The notes beneath the pieces were generated by a model. That model was not told where the DNA came from. It did no database searches and saw nothing but the letters and a program-made list of their open reading frames with translations. A stretch of 64,000 bases of DNA. Origin: Pseudomonas salomonii. GTDB taxonomy: Bacteria; Pseudomonadota; Gammaproteobacteria; Pseudomonadales; Pseudomonadaceae. The stretch is from positions 372,001 through 436,000 of the forward strand of contig NZ_FNOX01000005.1 of assembly GCF_900107155.1 (NCBI RefSeq), written 5' to 3'. The position numbers and the translations under genes were made by a program. Below, in pieces: positions 1 through 8,514 of this stretch (the stretch's first letter is position 1; the number at the start of each line of letters is the position of its first letter).

Positions 1-1047
1 GCGATTTCCCAGCGCAGCCAGGCGGCCGCCGGTAACAGTGCAGGCTCGGGCAACCTGAACGTGACGATTGCCGACAGCAGCAAGCTGTCGACCTTCGACT
101 ACAAGGTGACCTTCACCAGCGGCAATCAATACAACGTGGTGCGCTCCGACGGCAAAGCCATGGGCTCGTTCGACACCACCACCACGCCACCGCCGGTGAT
201 TGACGGCTTCACCCTGGCCTTGAACGGCAAGGGACCGGTGGCGGCCGGCGACAGCTTCAAGGTCAGCCCGACGGCCAATGGCGCCAGCGGCATCAGTGTC
301 GACCTCAAAGACCCGAACAAACTCGCCTTCGCCGCGCCCTTGGCCGGCAATGCCAGCAAGACCAATACCGGCACCGGCGCGTTCACCCAGCCGACCCTGA
401 CCGTGCCGATCGATATCGACGGCGGCGTCGCGACTGCGCAATTGCGCACCGGGATCGAAAACTCGATGCCGGTGAAAATGGTGTTCGGCAAGCCGGCGGC
501 GGACGGCACCCAGTCCTATGCAATCAGTGATGCCCAGGGCAACCCGATCGGCACCGGCACCATCATTCCGGGCCAAGGCAACAAGGTCAGCATCAATGTG
601 CCGATGCGTGATGCCAGCGGTGCGTTGATCCCCGGCAAAAGCTTCAGCTTTGACACCTCCGTGTCCGGTTCGCCGGCCAATGGCGACAGCACTACCTTTT
701 CATTCAACAGCGGCGCCAGCTCCGATGGCCGTAATGCCCAGGAACTGCTGGGGTTGCAGACCAAGGCCACGGTGGGTGCGGTGGACGGCAATGCGGGCGT
801 CAGCCTGGTCAGCGCCAACAGCCGGCTGGTGTCCCAAGTCGGCTCCAAGGCCGCCCAGGCCAACACCGACAGCACCGCCACCGGCGCCTTGCTGGCGGCG
901 AACAAGGCGGCCAGCAACTCGGTGTCCCAGGTCAACCTGGATGAGGAAGCGGGCGACATGATCAAGTTCCAGCAGTACTACACCGCGTCGTCGCAGATCA
1001 TCAAGGCCGCGCAGGAAACCTTCAGCACACTGATCAACGCCCTTTAA
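1..1047 (+). CDS. flgK: Flagellar hook-associated protein 1 FlgK, 3' part
   Basis: This is the C-terminal 348 residues of FlgK (HAP1), which joins hook to filament and is exported by the flagellar type III apparatus. The reading frame is open from base 1, so the gene starts outside the window. The last ~50 residues (NSVSQVNLDEEAGDMIKFQQ, then YYTASSQIIKAAQETF) are the typical C-terminal heptad-rich D0 helix of FlgK, beginning with the conserved NLDEE. The Gly/Ala/Ser/Thr-rich middle is the variable outer domain. flgL follows after 14 nt, the usual flgKL pair. Confidence 0.93.
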   Translation, partial: AISQRSQAAAGNSAGSGNLNVTIADSSKLSTFDYKVTFTSGNQYNVVRSDGKAMGSFDTTTTPPPVIDGFTLALNGKGPVAAGDSFKVSPTANGASGISVDLKDPNKLAFAAPLAGNASKTNTGTGAFTQPTLTVPIDIDGGVATAQLRTGIENSMPVKMVFGKPAADGTQSYAISDAQGNPIGTGTIIPGQGNKVSINVPMRDASGALIPGKSFSFDTSVSGSPANGDSTTFSFNSGASSDGRNAQELLGLQTKATVGAVDGNAGVSLVSANSRLVSQVGSKAAQANTDSTATGALLAANKAASNSVSQVNLDEEAGDMIKFQQYYTASSQIIKAAQETFSTLINAL

Positions 1048-1061
1048 AGGAGTCTGGAACG

Positions 1062-2645
1062 ATGCGTATCTCTACACAGCAGTATTTCGACACCAGCTCC
1101 AGCAAGTATCAGGACAACTATTCGGGTGTGGTGAAGGCCCAGGACCAGGCGAGTTCCGGTGTGCGTGTGCAAACCGCGTCCGATGACCCGGTGGCCGCCG
1201 CCCAATTGCTGATGTTGCAGCAGCAGAAAGACATGCTGGGGCAGTACAACGGCAATATCACGAGCTTGCAAAACTCGCTGACCAACGAAGAAAGTGTGCT
1301 GGCGAGCATCAATACCTCCATGCAAGCCGCCCAGGGCCTGGCACTGCAGGCCGGTAATCTCAAGCTCAGCGATGATGACCGCAAGGCGATCGCCAGCCAG
1401 ATAGGTGCCCTTGAAGACCAGGTGTTGGGCCTGCTCAATACCAAGGACTCCAGCGGCAACTATATGTTCTCCGGGACCAAGACCGACACGCCGCCTTACA
1501 CCCGTAACAACGATGGCACCTACACCTATCAGGGCGATGAGACGCCGCTGAGCCTGCAGGTGTCGAGCAACCTGACGGTCTCTGCGGGGGATACGGGCAA
1601 GACGTTGCTTGAGAGTTCTTCCAATACCGGTCGCACCCAGGCCACGCTGTTGCCGCCTGCGGTGAATGACGGCAAGGTCGCGATCTCGGCGGGCCTGATC
1701 ACCTCCGGCACCACTTACACCAAGAGTTTTTCCGATGGTCAGCCCTATACATTGACCTTCTCCAGCAGCACCCAATACAGCGTGAGCGACAAGGACGGCA
1801 ATGACGTTACCGCCGAGATCACCGGTAACGGCACGTTTGACTCCACCAAGGAAGGCGCTTCGAGTGTCAACTTGCGCGGCGTCAAATTCGATATCAGCTT
1901 GAACCTGGGGCCGGATGTCGCCTCGGGTGCGCCTGCGGATGCATTGGTGGCGGGCAAGGCGTTCACCCTCGAAAGCAAGCCGGACACGTTCAGCAGCTCG
2001 CGTACCGCCAGTAATCCGTCCACGGCGCAACTGACCGGCGGCCGGGTCACGGATCAGCCGACCTACGCCAGTACCTTTCCCAACTCGGGTGCGGTGATCA
2101 AGTTCACCAGCGGCAATGCCTACGACGTGTATGCTCAGCCGTACACGCCGAACAGCAAGTCGATTGCCTCGGGCACCATGGCCACCGGCGCGACGTCGAT
2201 TACCGCTGCCGGAGTGACGTTCGATGTGAGCGGTACGCCAGGGGCTGGTGACCAGTTTTCTGTTGGTGCCACCAGCAACAAAAATATGAATGCCCTGGAT
2301 ACCTTGGGCCAGCTGCGCAAGGCCCTGCTGGTCCCGGCGGATGGCAACCAGGTCGCCAAGAACAACCTCAAAGACGTGTTGAACACCACCATCGGCAACC
2401 TGACCAACGCGTCGGCGCAGATTGACCAGGTGCGCGGTTCGATTGGTGCGCGCCAGAATGCGCTGGATATTCAGGGCCAGGAAAACACCAGTCTGGGCCT
2501 GGCCAACACCTCGACCATGTCGTCACTGGCCAACGTCGATATGGGCCAGGCTGCCATTGACCTGACCTTGCAACAGACCATGCTGCAAGCCTCGCAATTG
2601 GCTTTCGTGAAAATCTCGCAGTTGAGCCTGTTCAGCCGCATGTAA
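1062..2645 (+). CDS. flgL: Flagellar hook-associated protein 3 FlgL
   Basis: FlgL (HAP3), 527 aa, is the second hook-filament junction protein. The N-terminus (MRISTQQYFDTSSSKYQ) and C-terminus (LQQTMLQASQLAFVKISQ) are the flagellin-like D0/D1 helices; the segment RVQTASDDPVAAAQLLMLQQ matches the conserved SG-x-R-x-x-x-A-x-DDP region of flagellin relatives. The central part (about residues 170-420) is a Ser/Thr/Gly-rich variable domain, which makes the protein longer than many homologues. The ATG is preceded by an AGGAG ribosome site. A hairpin terminator follows the stop. Confidence 0.95.
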   Translation: MRISTQQYFDTSSSKYQDNYSGVVKAQDQASSGVRVQTASDDPVAAAQLLMLQQQKDMLGQYNGNITSLQNSLTNEESVLASINTSMQAAQGLALQAGNLKLSDDDRKAIASQIGALEDQVLGLLNTKDSSGNYMFSGTKTDTPPYTRNNDGTYTYQGDETPLSLQVSSNLTVSAGDTGKTLLESSSNTGRTQATLLPPAVNDGKVAISAGLITSGTTYTKSFSDGQPYTLTFSSSTQYSVSDKDGNDVTAEITGNGTFDSTKEGASSVNLRGVKFDISLNLGPDVASGAPADALVAGKAFTLESKPDTFSSSRTASNPSTAQLTGGRVTDQPTYASTFPNSGAVIKFTSGNAYDVYAQPYTPNSKSIASGTMATGATSITAAGVTFDVSGTPGAGDQFSVGATSNKNMNALDTLGQLRKALLVPADGNQVAKNNLKDVLNTTIGNLTNASAQIDQVRGSIGARQNALDIQGQENTSLGLANTSTMSSLANVDMGQAAIDLTLQQTMLQASQLAFVKISQLSLFSRM

Positions 2646-2659
2646 TCGGCGGTGATACA

Positions 2660-2700
2660 AACGGCCCAGCCTGGAAACAGGGTGGGCCGTTGTCGTTTCT
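2660..2700 (+). terminator. Rho-independent terminator after flgL
   Basis: A perfect 9-bp stem (AACGGCCCA at 2660-2668 pairing with TGGGCCGTT at 2683-2691) is followed by a T-rich tract. It lies 15 nt beyond the flgL stop and separates the flgKL unit from the FabH-like gene. Confidence 0.75.
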
Positions 2701-2922
2701 GGTGCCGGGAATGTTGCCGGGTTTTGCATAAAGCGCACAAAATTGAGTGACCTGTGAGTCATAAAGCGCATCTTCACTGTATCGTGTGAAAAGGATAAGT
2801 CGCTTGCGAGTCTTCACACGGCGGCTTTCAGCGATATTTTCATGGGGTTATCCCCTTTATTGTCAGCGCTCCCGGCCAAGCCCGAGGGGTGTTATCCAGC
2901 TATTTAGTATTGGGAAGCCACA

Positions 2923-3852
2923 ATGATTGGCATAAAAAGCATCGCCAGTTACGTGCCGGCAGACGGGGTTGATAACTACGCCCAGGGCGCCAAATTCGCC
3001 AAGGATGAAGATTTCATCATCGGCAAGATCGGTTCGGCGTTCCTGCCGCGCAAGGATGCTGCGCAGGAAACCTCTGATCTGTGCGTCGAGGCAGTCAACG
3101 CCTTGTTTGCGGCCAACCCGGATTTGAAGCGCGAATCCATTGACGCGCTGATCGTTGTGACGCAAAACGGCGACGAAGAGGGGTTGCCCCACACCGCCGC
3201 CATCGTCCAGGACAAGCTGGGCCTGCCCACCCACGTGGCTGCGTTTGATATTTCCCTGGGCTGCTCGGGTTACGTCTACGGCATCTATGCGATGAAGGGC
3301 TTCATGGAAGCCACCGGCCTGAAAAACGGCCTGCTGATCACCGCCGACCCGTATTCGAAGATCGTCGACCCGGAAGATCGCAACACCACCATGCTGTTCG
3401 GCGATGCCGCCACCGCCACCTGGATGGGTGAAGACGCGCCGTGGTTGCTGGGCAAGTCCAAATTCGGCACCGACGGTTCCGGCGCACCGCACCTTAAGGT
3501 CAGCGACGGCGTGTTTTTCATGAACGGCCGCCAGGTGTTCAACTTCGCGTTGCTCAAGGTGCCGGCACATTTGCACGAGCTGCTCAATGAGTCGGACCTC
3601 AAAGCCGACGAAATCGACGCATTCTGTATTCACCAGGGCAGTGCGGCGATTGTTGACGCGGTCGCGCGGCGTTTCGAAGATGCGCCCGTGGAGAAGTTCA
3701 TCAAGGACATGGTCGAGACCGGCAACACCGTGTCCTCGAGTATTCCGCTGCTGCTGGAAAAGCACATGATCGACGGCGATTGGAAGCGGGTTGCCATCAG
3801 CGGTTTCGGCGTTGGCCTGTCGTGGGGCTCGGCGATTCTCTATCGCCCGTAA
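2923..3852 (+). CDS. 3-oxoacyl-ACP synthase III family protein (FabH-like)
   Basis: The protein is 309 aa with a thiolase-fold KAS III architecture. The catalytic triad looks complete: Cys114 in SLGCSGYVYG, His237 in CIHQGSA and Asn268 in ETGNTVSSS. KAS III enzymes condense an acyl-CoA with malonyl-ACP. A housekeeping FabH would sit with fabD/fabG. A FabH-like gene next to fliC is instead known in Pseudomonas flagellin glycosylation islands (orf3 in P. syringae, linked to acylation of the viosamine-type glycan). No glycosyltransferase lies between flgL and fliC here. The upstream ribosome site (GGGAAG) is weak. A role in flagellin glycan modification is inferred from position. Confidence 0.85.
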   Translation: MIGIKSIASYVPADGVDNYAQGAKFAKDEDFIIGKIGSAFLPRKDAAQETSDLCVEAVNALFAANPDLKRESIDALIVVTQNGDEEGLPHTAAIVQDKLGLPTHVAAFDISLGCSGYVYGIYAMKGFMEATGLKNGLLITADPYSKIVDPEDRNTTMLFGDAATATWMGEDAPWLLGKSKFGTDGSGAPHLKVSDGVFFMNGRQVFNFALLKVPAHLHELLNESDLKADEIDAFCIHQGSAAIVDAVARRFEDAPVEKFIKDMVETGNTVSSSIPLLLEKHMIDGDWKRVAISGFGVGLSWGSAILYRP

Positions 3853-3872
3853 CGCTCTAACAGGCTGCACAC

Positions 3873-3908
3873 AAAAACGCCCAGGCTCAAAAAGCCTGGG
3901 CGTTTTTT
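3873..3908 (+). terminator. Rho-independent terminator after the FabH-like gene
   Basis: A long perfect stem (ACGCCCAGGCT pairing with AGCCTGGGCGT) flanked by A5 and T6 tracts lies 20 nt after the stop codon, so fliC is transcribed separately. The flanking A and T tracts would let it work in both directions. Confidence 0.9.
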
Positions 3909-4010
3909 ATTTGGCGCCAGAAAACCCAGCAATTGCGAGTGATTGGGCTATCGTAAATGCTTGAATTACAAAGGGTGGCCCCGTGCTAGTAAAAAAAATC
4001 AAAAAAGTCC

Positions 4011-4037
4011 TCAAGCAACCTGCTTTCACGACGATAA
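4011..4037 (+). promoter_or_regulatory. FliA (sigma-28) promoter of fliC
   Basis: TCAAG (4011-4015), a 14-nt spacer and GACGATAA (4030-4037) match the FliA consensus (GCCGATAA at -10) with one mismatch. The element lies about 80 nt upstream of the fliC ATG, after the preceding terminator. The same spacing occurs upstream of cheV. Confidence 0.85.
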
Positions 4038-4117
4038 CTATTACGAAGGTTCTCTAGGCCACACCCGGCGGTTGCCAGGGCCGGAAGCCGCAGTACACCA
4101 CCCACGAGGATTTCGTC

Positions 4118-5563
4118 ATGGCTTTAACAGTAAACACCAACCTTGCTTCGTTGACCGTTCAGAACAACCTGAACAAGGCTTCCGGCGCCCTGCAAACCTC
4201 CATGCAGCGTCTGTCCTCCGGCCTGCGTATCAACAGCGCCAAAGACGATGCGGCCGGCCTGCAAATCTCCAACCGTCTGACCAGCCAAATCAACGGCCTG
4301 GGCGTTGCGATCAAAAACGCCAACGACGGTAGCTCCATTGCTCAGACCGCTGAAGGCGCCATGCAGCAGTCCACCAACATCCTGCAAAGCATGCGTACCC
4401 TGGCTCTGCAATCCGCCAACGGCTCGCCAAGCGCTGAAGACCGTAAGTCGAACCAGGCTCAATACGCTGCTCTGACTGCTGAATTGACCCGTATCGCTAC
4501 CACCACCACCTTCGGTGGCAAGAACCTGCTGGACGGTTCTTTCGGTACTACGTCGTTCCAGGTCGGCGCCAACGCCAACCAGACCATCGACATGAGCATC
4601 GGTAACGTTGCCGCCAACAACATTGGTTCGCAGCAGCTGAAAACTCAATCCCTGACGCCTTCGGCAACAGGTATTGCCGGCGGCGCGATCACCGTTACCG
4701 GTGGTGGCCAGTCTGCAACCGTGACCCTGGCAGCTGGCGCTTCCGCCAAGCAGATCGCTGCTCAAATGAACGGCGCTGTCGGCGGCCTGGCTGCGACTGC
4801 CAGCACTGAAGCTAAGTTCACCGTAAACACCGCTACCATCGGTGCTGCTACCCCTCCGAACGCTAACTTCACCCTGCAAGTGGGCAGCGGTGCAGCCGTT
4901 CAGTTCACTGGCGTGACCAGCACTGCCGACCTGGCTAGCCAACTGTCGTCCAACGCTGCCAAGCTGGGCATCAGCGTTAACTACGATTCGTCGACCGACG
5001 CTCTGTCGGTCAAGTCCGACACCGGTGAGAACCTGACCTTCAACGCTGGTGACGGCGGTGCTGCTGGTATCTCGGTTGCAACAAAAGACGGCAGCGGTAC
5101 CTTCGGTACTGCTACTGCACTCGCCGCCACCGCTATCATTGCTACCGGTGCTGTTTCGCTGAACTCCTCCAGCAGCTACGCGCTGAACGGCGCGGGTGTA
5201 GCTGGTGTGTTCGCTGCCGGTGCTGCTACCGCTGCCAACTCCACCAAAACCACCGTCAACAACACCGACGTTACTACCGCTGCCAACGCGCAAAACGCGA
5301 TCGACGTGATCACCCAGGCGATCTCGGACATCGACTCCCAGCGTGCCGGCCTCGGTGCTGTACAAAACCGTTTCGACAACACCGTTGCCAACCTGCAGAG
5401 CATTGCAGACAACTCCAGCGCCGCTCGCGGTCAGATCCAGGACGTTGACTACGCTGCAGAAACTGCTCAGCTGACCAAGCAACAAACCCTGCAACAGGCT
5501 TCCACTGCGATCCTGTCCCAGGCCAACCAGCTGCCTTCCGCTGTACTGAAGCTGCTTCAGTAA
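4118..5563 (+). CDS. fliC: Flagellin FliC
   Basis: Flagellin, 481 aa, is the filament subunit, secreted without a signal peptide through the flagellar export gate. Residues 1-170 and about 395-481 are the conserved D0/D1 helices (start [18 protein letters not shown], end [16 protein letters not shown]). The middle is a Thr/Ala/Gly-rich variable domain. Residues 30-51 are a flg22-type epitope. The gene uses more translation-optimal codons than its neighbours (for example runs of CTG and GCT), as expected for a highly expressed protein. It has its own FliA promoter, a GAGGA ribosome site at 4106 and a terminator, so it is probably mainly monocistronic. The dedicated chaperone FliS is encoded downstream. 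Confidence 0.98.
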   Translation: MALTVNTNLASLTVQNNLNKASGALQTSMQRLSSGLRINSAKDDAAGLQISNRLTSQINGLGVAIKNANDGSSIAQTAEGAMQQSTNILQSMRTLALQSANGSPSAEDRKSNQAQYAALTAELTRIATTTTFGGKNLLDGSFGTTSFQVGANANQTIDMSIGNVAANNIGSQQLKTQSLTPSATGIAGGAITVTGGGQSATVTLAAGASAKQIAAQMNGAVGGLAATASTEAKFTVNTATIGAATPPNANFTLQVGSGAAVQFTGVTSTADLASQLSSNAAKLGISVNYDSSTDALSVKSDTGENLTFNAGDGGAAGISVATKDGSGTFGTATALAATAIIATGAVSLNSSSSYALNGAGVAGVFAAGAATAANSTKTTVNNTDVTTAANAQNAIDVITQAISDIDSQRAGLGAVQNRFDNTVANLQSIADNSSAARGQIQDVDYAAETAQLTKQQTLQQASTAILSQANQLPSAVLKLLQ

Positions 5564-5587
5564 TAGCCATCGGTAGATGACTGACGG

Positions 5588-5613
5588 AAGGGCGCGTTTA
5601 CGTGCCCTTTTGT
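5588..5613 (+). terminator. Terminator after fliC
   Basis: A hairpin (AAGGGC and GCGT pairing across a short loop with ACG and GCCCTT) is followed by a T-rich run, 24 nt after the fliC stop. It would limit the abundant fliC transcript while allowing some read-through to flaG. Confidence 0.7.
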
Positions 5614-5638
5614 CTTTTGCGTGATGAGGAGACTGGAC

Positions 5639-5998
5639 ATGGACATGAGCGTCAAGTTGAACCTGTCTTATCCGGCAGCGGCGCCGCAAAGTGCTCCTGC
5701 TCCTGTAAGTACCGACCCGCAGAAAACCAAGGTGGACCCTACGGTCGCCACGGTCCAGCCCAAGCAGGACTCGAAGCCGTCCGACCTTGAACAGGCGGTC
5801 ACGGATATTCGCAAATTCGTCCAGGCTGCCCAGCGCAACCTGGATTTTTCCATTGATGACACCACCCATCAGGTGGTAGTCAAGGTCATTGCGACCGACA
5901 GCGGCGAGGTGATTCGTCAGATCCCTTCGGAAACTGCGTTGAAACTCGCACAAAGCCTTCACGACGCCAGCAGCGTGTTGTTTGACGCCAAAGTCTGA
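5639..5998 (+). CDS. flaG: Flagellar protein FlaG
   Basis: FlaG, 119 aa, affects filament length in polar flagellates. The C-terminal half (about 50-119) holds the conserved FlaG signature: LDFSIDDTTHQVVVKVIATD followed by GEVIRQIPSE. The N-terminal 45 residues are a Pro/Ala/Lys-rich disordered stretch. ATG 5639 was chosen because GATGAGGAG lies 8 nt upstream; GTG 5621 and ATG 5624 are in frame but lack a spaced ribosome site. The gene lies between fliC and fliD, as in other pseudomonads. Confidence 0.9.
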   Translation: MDMSVKLNLSYPAAAPQSAPAPVSTDPQKTKVDPTVATVQPKQDSKPSDLEQAVTDIRKFVQAAQRNLDFSIDDTTHQVVVKVIATDSGEVIRQIPSETALKLAQSLHDASSVLFDAKV

Positions 5999-6078
5999 GC
6001 TGGCATGAATTTTGTTGCTGAAGCTGCTTGAGGCGTCGTACGTCAAGAAAGCGCCAGCCCCGGATCAGGAGAACAGTC

Positions 6079-7491
6079 ATGGGTGATATTACGGTTAGCG
6101 GCCCAGTTACGAACATCGATACCCAGTCGATCGTGACGGCATTGGTGAACGCGGAACAGGCACCCAAGCAGTCGCAGATCAACAAGCAGACGCAAACGTC
6201 GACCGCCCAGCTGTCCTCGATCGGCAAGATTCAAGCGGCACTGGATGCGTTCCGCGGCGCTATGGACAACATGGCCAAAGACGCCAGTATCGGCGGTTTG
6301 TCGGCAACGACCTCGGATAACAACGTATCGGCCATCACGCTGGGGGCCGGCGCTTCCGCGGGCAGCTACCAGTTGGTGGTCAATCAGTTGGCGACGGCCT
6401 CGAAGGTCGCTACCCAGACCTTTGCAGCCGGGACGAAGGCTGTCGTCAATAGCGGCACTACGTCGACCACCCTGGAGATCTCCCAGTCGGGCAAGAGCTA
6501 TGGTGTGAGCGTTCCGCCAGGTGCGACGTTGCAGCAGGTGCGTGACTCGATCAACGCGCAATACAGCAGTGCTGGTTTGAGTGCCAACATCGTGACTGAC
6601 GCCACCGGTTCCCGTTTGGTCATGACGTCGACCAATACCGGCGTCGGCACCGACATTACCCTCGGCGGTAACTCCGGCCTGGAAGCCGGAGCGTCAGTCG
6701 TGACCGTGCCGCAGAACGCGAAGTACACCATTGACGGTACCGCTCAGGAATCCAAGAGCAATACCCTGGGTGACGCGATCAGTGGTGTGAGCATCAAGTT
6801 GACGGCAGTGTCGCCTCTGCCTGCCGGCTCTACAGATCCGCTACCCCCTGGCTCAACCGTTACGCGCCTGAGTTCGACCATCACCATCGCGCGAAGCACC
6901 GACACCCTCAAGAGTTCGGTCAAGGGCTTTGTCGACACCTATAACGCCCTGATGACTGCGATCAACACTGAGACCGCGGTGACCACCAATGCCGACGGTT
7001 CCATCACGTCGGCTGCGCTGACGGGCGACGCCACTCTGCGTACCCTGACCTCGGCCGTTCGTAGCGAACTGAACGCATTGGGTGGCACCGGCTCGTTGAA
7101 ATCCCTGGCCCAGTTTGGTGTGAACACTGACCAGAAGACCGGCAAGCTCAGCATTGACGATAAGTTGTTCAGTGCGGCGATCGCGACCAACCCCACTGAC
7201 ATTGGCGGCATTTTCAACGGCGACAAGGGGCTGCTGGCTCGGATGAAGACCGCGACCGACAGCTATGCGCTCAGTGGTACCGGGGTTCTCGCCACGCGTA
7301 CCTCGACGCTGTCGGCAAACATCAAAGACCTGCAAAACCAGCAGGACACCCTGACCGCGCGCATGGCGGCCTTGAAGACGAGCCTGACTGCCAAATACAC
7401 CACGATGAACAACCTGGTCGCCCAGCTCACCAGTCAACGTTCCAGCGTGATGACGACGCTTAACGCGCTGAATAATCCGAAGACCAATTGA
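6079..7491 (+). CDS. fliD: Flagellar filament cap protein FliD
   Basis: FliD (HAP2), 470 aa, forms the cap at the filament tip that folds and inserts flagellin. The N-terminus (ITVSGPVTNIDTQSIVTALV) is the conserved FliD_N region. The C-terminus (about 380-470) has the long heptad helices typical of FliD_C (LSANIKDLQNQQDTLTARMA). ATG 6079 is preceded by CAGGAGAAC; an upstream in-frame ATG at 6028 would add a basic 17-residue tail with no ribosome site. The central part is variable. A hairpin without a T-run (CGCCCGGCAA...TTGTCGGGCG, 7505-7536) lies after the stop. Confidence 0.95.
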   Translation: MGDITVSGPVTNIDTQSIVTALVNAEQAPKQSQINKQTQTSTAQLSSIGKIQAALDAFRGAMDNMAKDASIGGLSATTSDNNVSAITLGAGASAGSYQLVVNQLATASKVATQTFAAGTKAVVNSGTTSTTLEISQSGKSYGVSVPPGATLQQVRDSINAQYSSAGLSANIVTDATGSRLVMTSTNTGVGTDITLGGNSGLEAGASVVTVPQNAKYTIDGTAQESKSNTLGDAISGVSIKLTAVSPLPAGSTDPLPPGSTVTRLSSTITIARSTDTLKSSVKGFVDTYNALMTAINTETAVTTNADGSITSAALTGDATLRTLTSAVRSELNALGGTGSLKSLAQFGVNTDQKTGKLSIDDKLFSAAIATNPTDIGGIFNGDKGLLARMKTATDSYALSGTGVLATRTSTLSANIKDLQNQQDTLTARMAALKTSLTAKYTTMNNLVAQLTSQRSSVMTTLNALNNPKTN

Positions 7492-7635
7492 TCCTCAATG
7501 AGGCCGCCCGGCAATGTGATTAACGTTGTCGGGCGTGACCTTCGCCAGACTATCGGCTTAAAGTTTTTTGCGACGCCGTCGACATAATAATCAGAGCCCA
7601 TCTTTTTTAGCTGTTGCCTGCCACGAGGTAGAAAC

Positions 7636-8025
7636 ATGAATCCCATGAGAGCCCTTCGCCAATACCAGAAGGTCAATTCCCATGCCCAAGTCTCTGAAGC
7701 CAGCCCACATCGCCTGGTGCAGATGCTGATGGAAGGCGCGCTGGACCGCATGGCGCAGGCCAAGGGCGCCATGGCTCGTGGTGATATCGCGCAGAAGGGT
7801 TTGTTGTTGGGCAAGGCGATCGATATTTTGATCGGCCTGCGTGACGGCCTGAACCCGGAAAAAACCGATGATCCGGCCGCGTTGCAGCAACTCGATAACC
7901 TGTATGCCTACATGACCACGCGTTTGCTTGAAGCCAACAGCAAGAGCGATGTCAGCATGATCGACGAAGTAGCCGGCCTGATGATTACGCTCAAGGAAGG
8001 CTGGGACGGTATTGCAACACTGTAG
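7636..8025 (+). CDS. fliS: Flagellin export chaperone FliS
   Basis: FliS, 129 aa, is the cytoplasmic chaperone that keeps flagellin unpolymerised and hands it to the export gate. The family signature is visible: RALRQYQKVNSHAQVSEASP, then HRLVQMLMEGALDRM and YAYMTTRLLEANSKSD. The length is typical for an all-helical FliS. The ATG has a GAGGTAG ribosome site. FliT follows after 23 nt. Confidence 0.95.
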   Translation: MNPMRALRQYQKVNSHAQVSEASPHRLVQMLMEGALDRMAQAKGAMARGDIAQKGLLLGKAIDILIGLRDGLNPEKTDDPAALQQLDNLYAYMTTRLLEANSKSDVSMIDEVAGLMITLKEGWDGIATL

Positions 8026-8048
8026 GCCTTTGGCCTGAGGATGATGTC

Positions 8049-8345
8049 ATGAGCCACGCCCTGCAACGGATTGACGAGACCCGCGAAGCCTTGGTCGACG
8101 CATTGGCGCAACGTAACTGGGACGCCATCGGCGAACTGGACATGGGGTGCCGCGCAGTCATCGACGAAGCGCTCAATAACGCGCCGGTGGACGAGGATGC
8201 GCTGCGGGAGAAGTTGGAGAGTTTGCTGGCGGTGTATCAGCAGTTGCTGGAGGTCACGACCGGCGAGCGCCAGGCGATTTTCGAAGAGATGTCGCAGATC
8301 AACCGCGCGCAAAGTGCGTCAAAGGTTTACCATCTGTTCGGCTGA
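8049..8345 (+). CDS. fliT: Flagellar assembly protein FliT (FliS-adjacent chaperone)
   Basis: This 98-aa all-helical protein lies directly after fliS. Its position and composition match the small FliT-type chaperone of pseudomonads, which in enterobacteria binds the cap protein FliD. Sequence similarity among FliT proteins is low, so the family call depends mostly on synteny. The start is ATG 8049, 8 nt after a TGAGGATGA ribosome site. Confidence 0.75.
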   Translation: MSHALQRIDETREALVDALAQRNWDAIGELDMGCRAVIDEALNNAPVDEDALREKLESLLAVYQQLLEVTTGERQAIFEEMSQINRAQSASKVYHLFG

Positions 8346-8380
8346 ACTGGCCCAGTTAATCCGAACAGTGCGTCATATAT

Positions 8381-8409
8381 TTGACTGTGCTCGTATTTTT
8401 GACTTAACT
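8381..8409 (+). promoter_or_regulatory. Possible sigma-70 promoter of fleQ
   Basis: TTGACT (8381-8386), a 17-nt spacer and TTAACT (8404-8409) form a weak sigma-70-like promoter in the AT-richer gap between fliT and fleQ. FleQ is known to be sigma-70 dependent in P. aeruginosa and no GG-N10-GC element is present here. The -10 match is poor. Confidence 0.3.
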
Positions 8410-8514
8410 AGTGCTGTTTTCAGATTTCAGGCGTCTGTTAGGTAAGAAGTCCTACAGGCGTCTCGATTGCCCTCACTCTGGGGCAGGAAGTTTTACTAGG
8501 GAAGTTGCTATTGC

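Noticed and set aside
6001..6024. Sigma-54-like sequence upstream of fliD (TGGCAT...TTGCTG)
   Set aside because: The GG and GC are separated by 13 nt, not the required 10, so it is unlikely to work.
4124..6046. 640-aa minus-strand open frame across fliC and flaG
   Set aside because: It is antisense to fliC, produced by the codon bias of flagellin; it has low-complexity Gly/Val/Ser composition and no family features.
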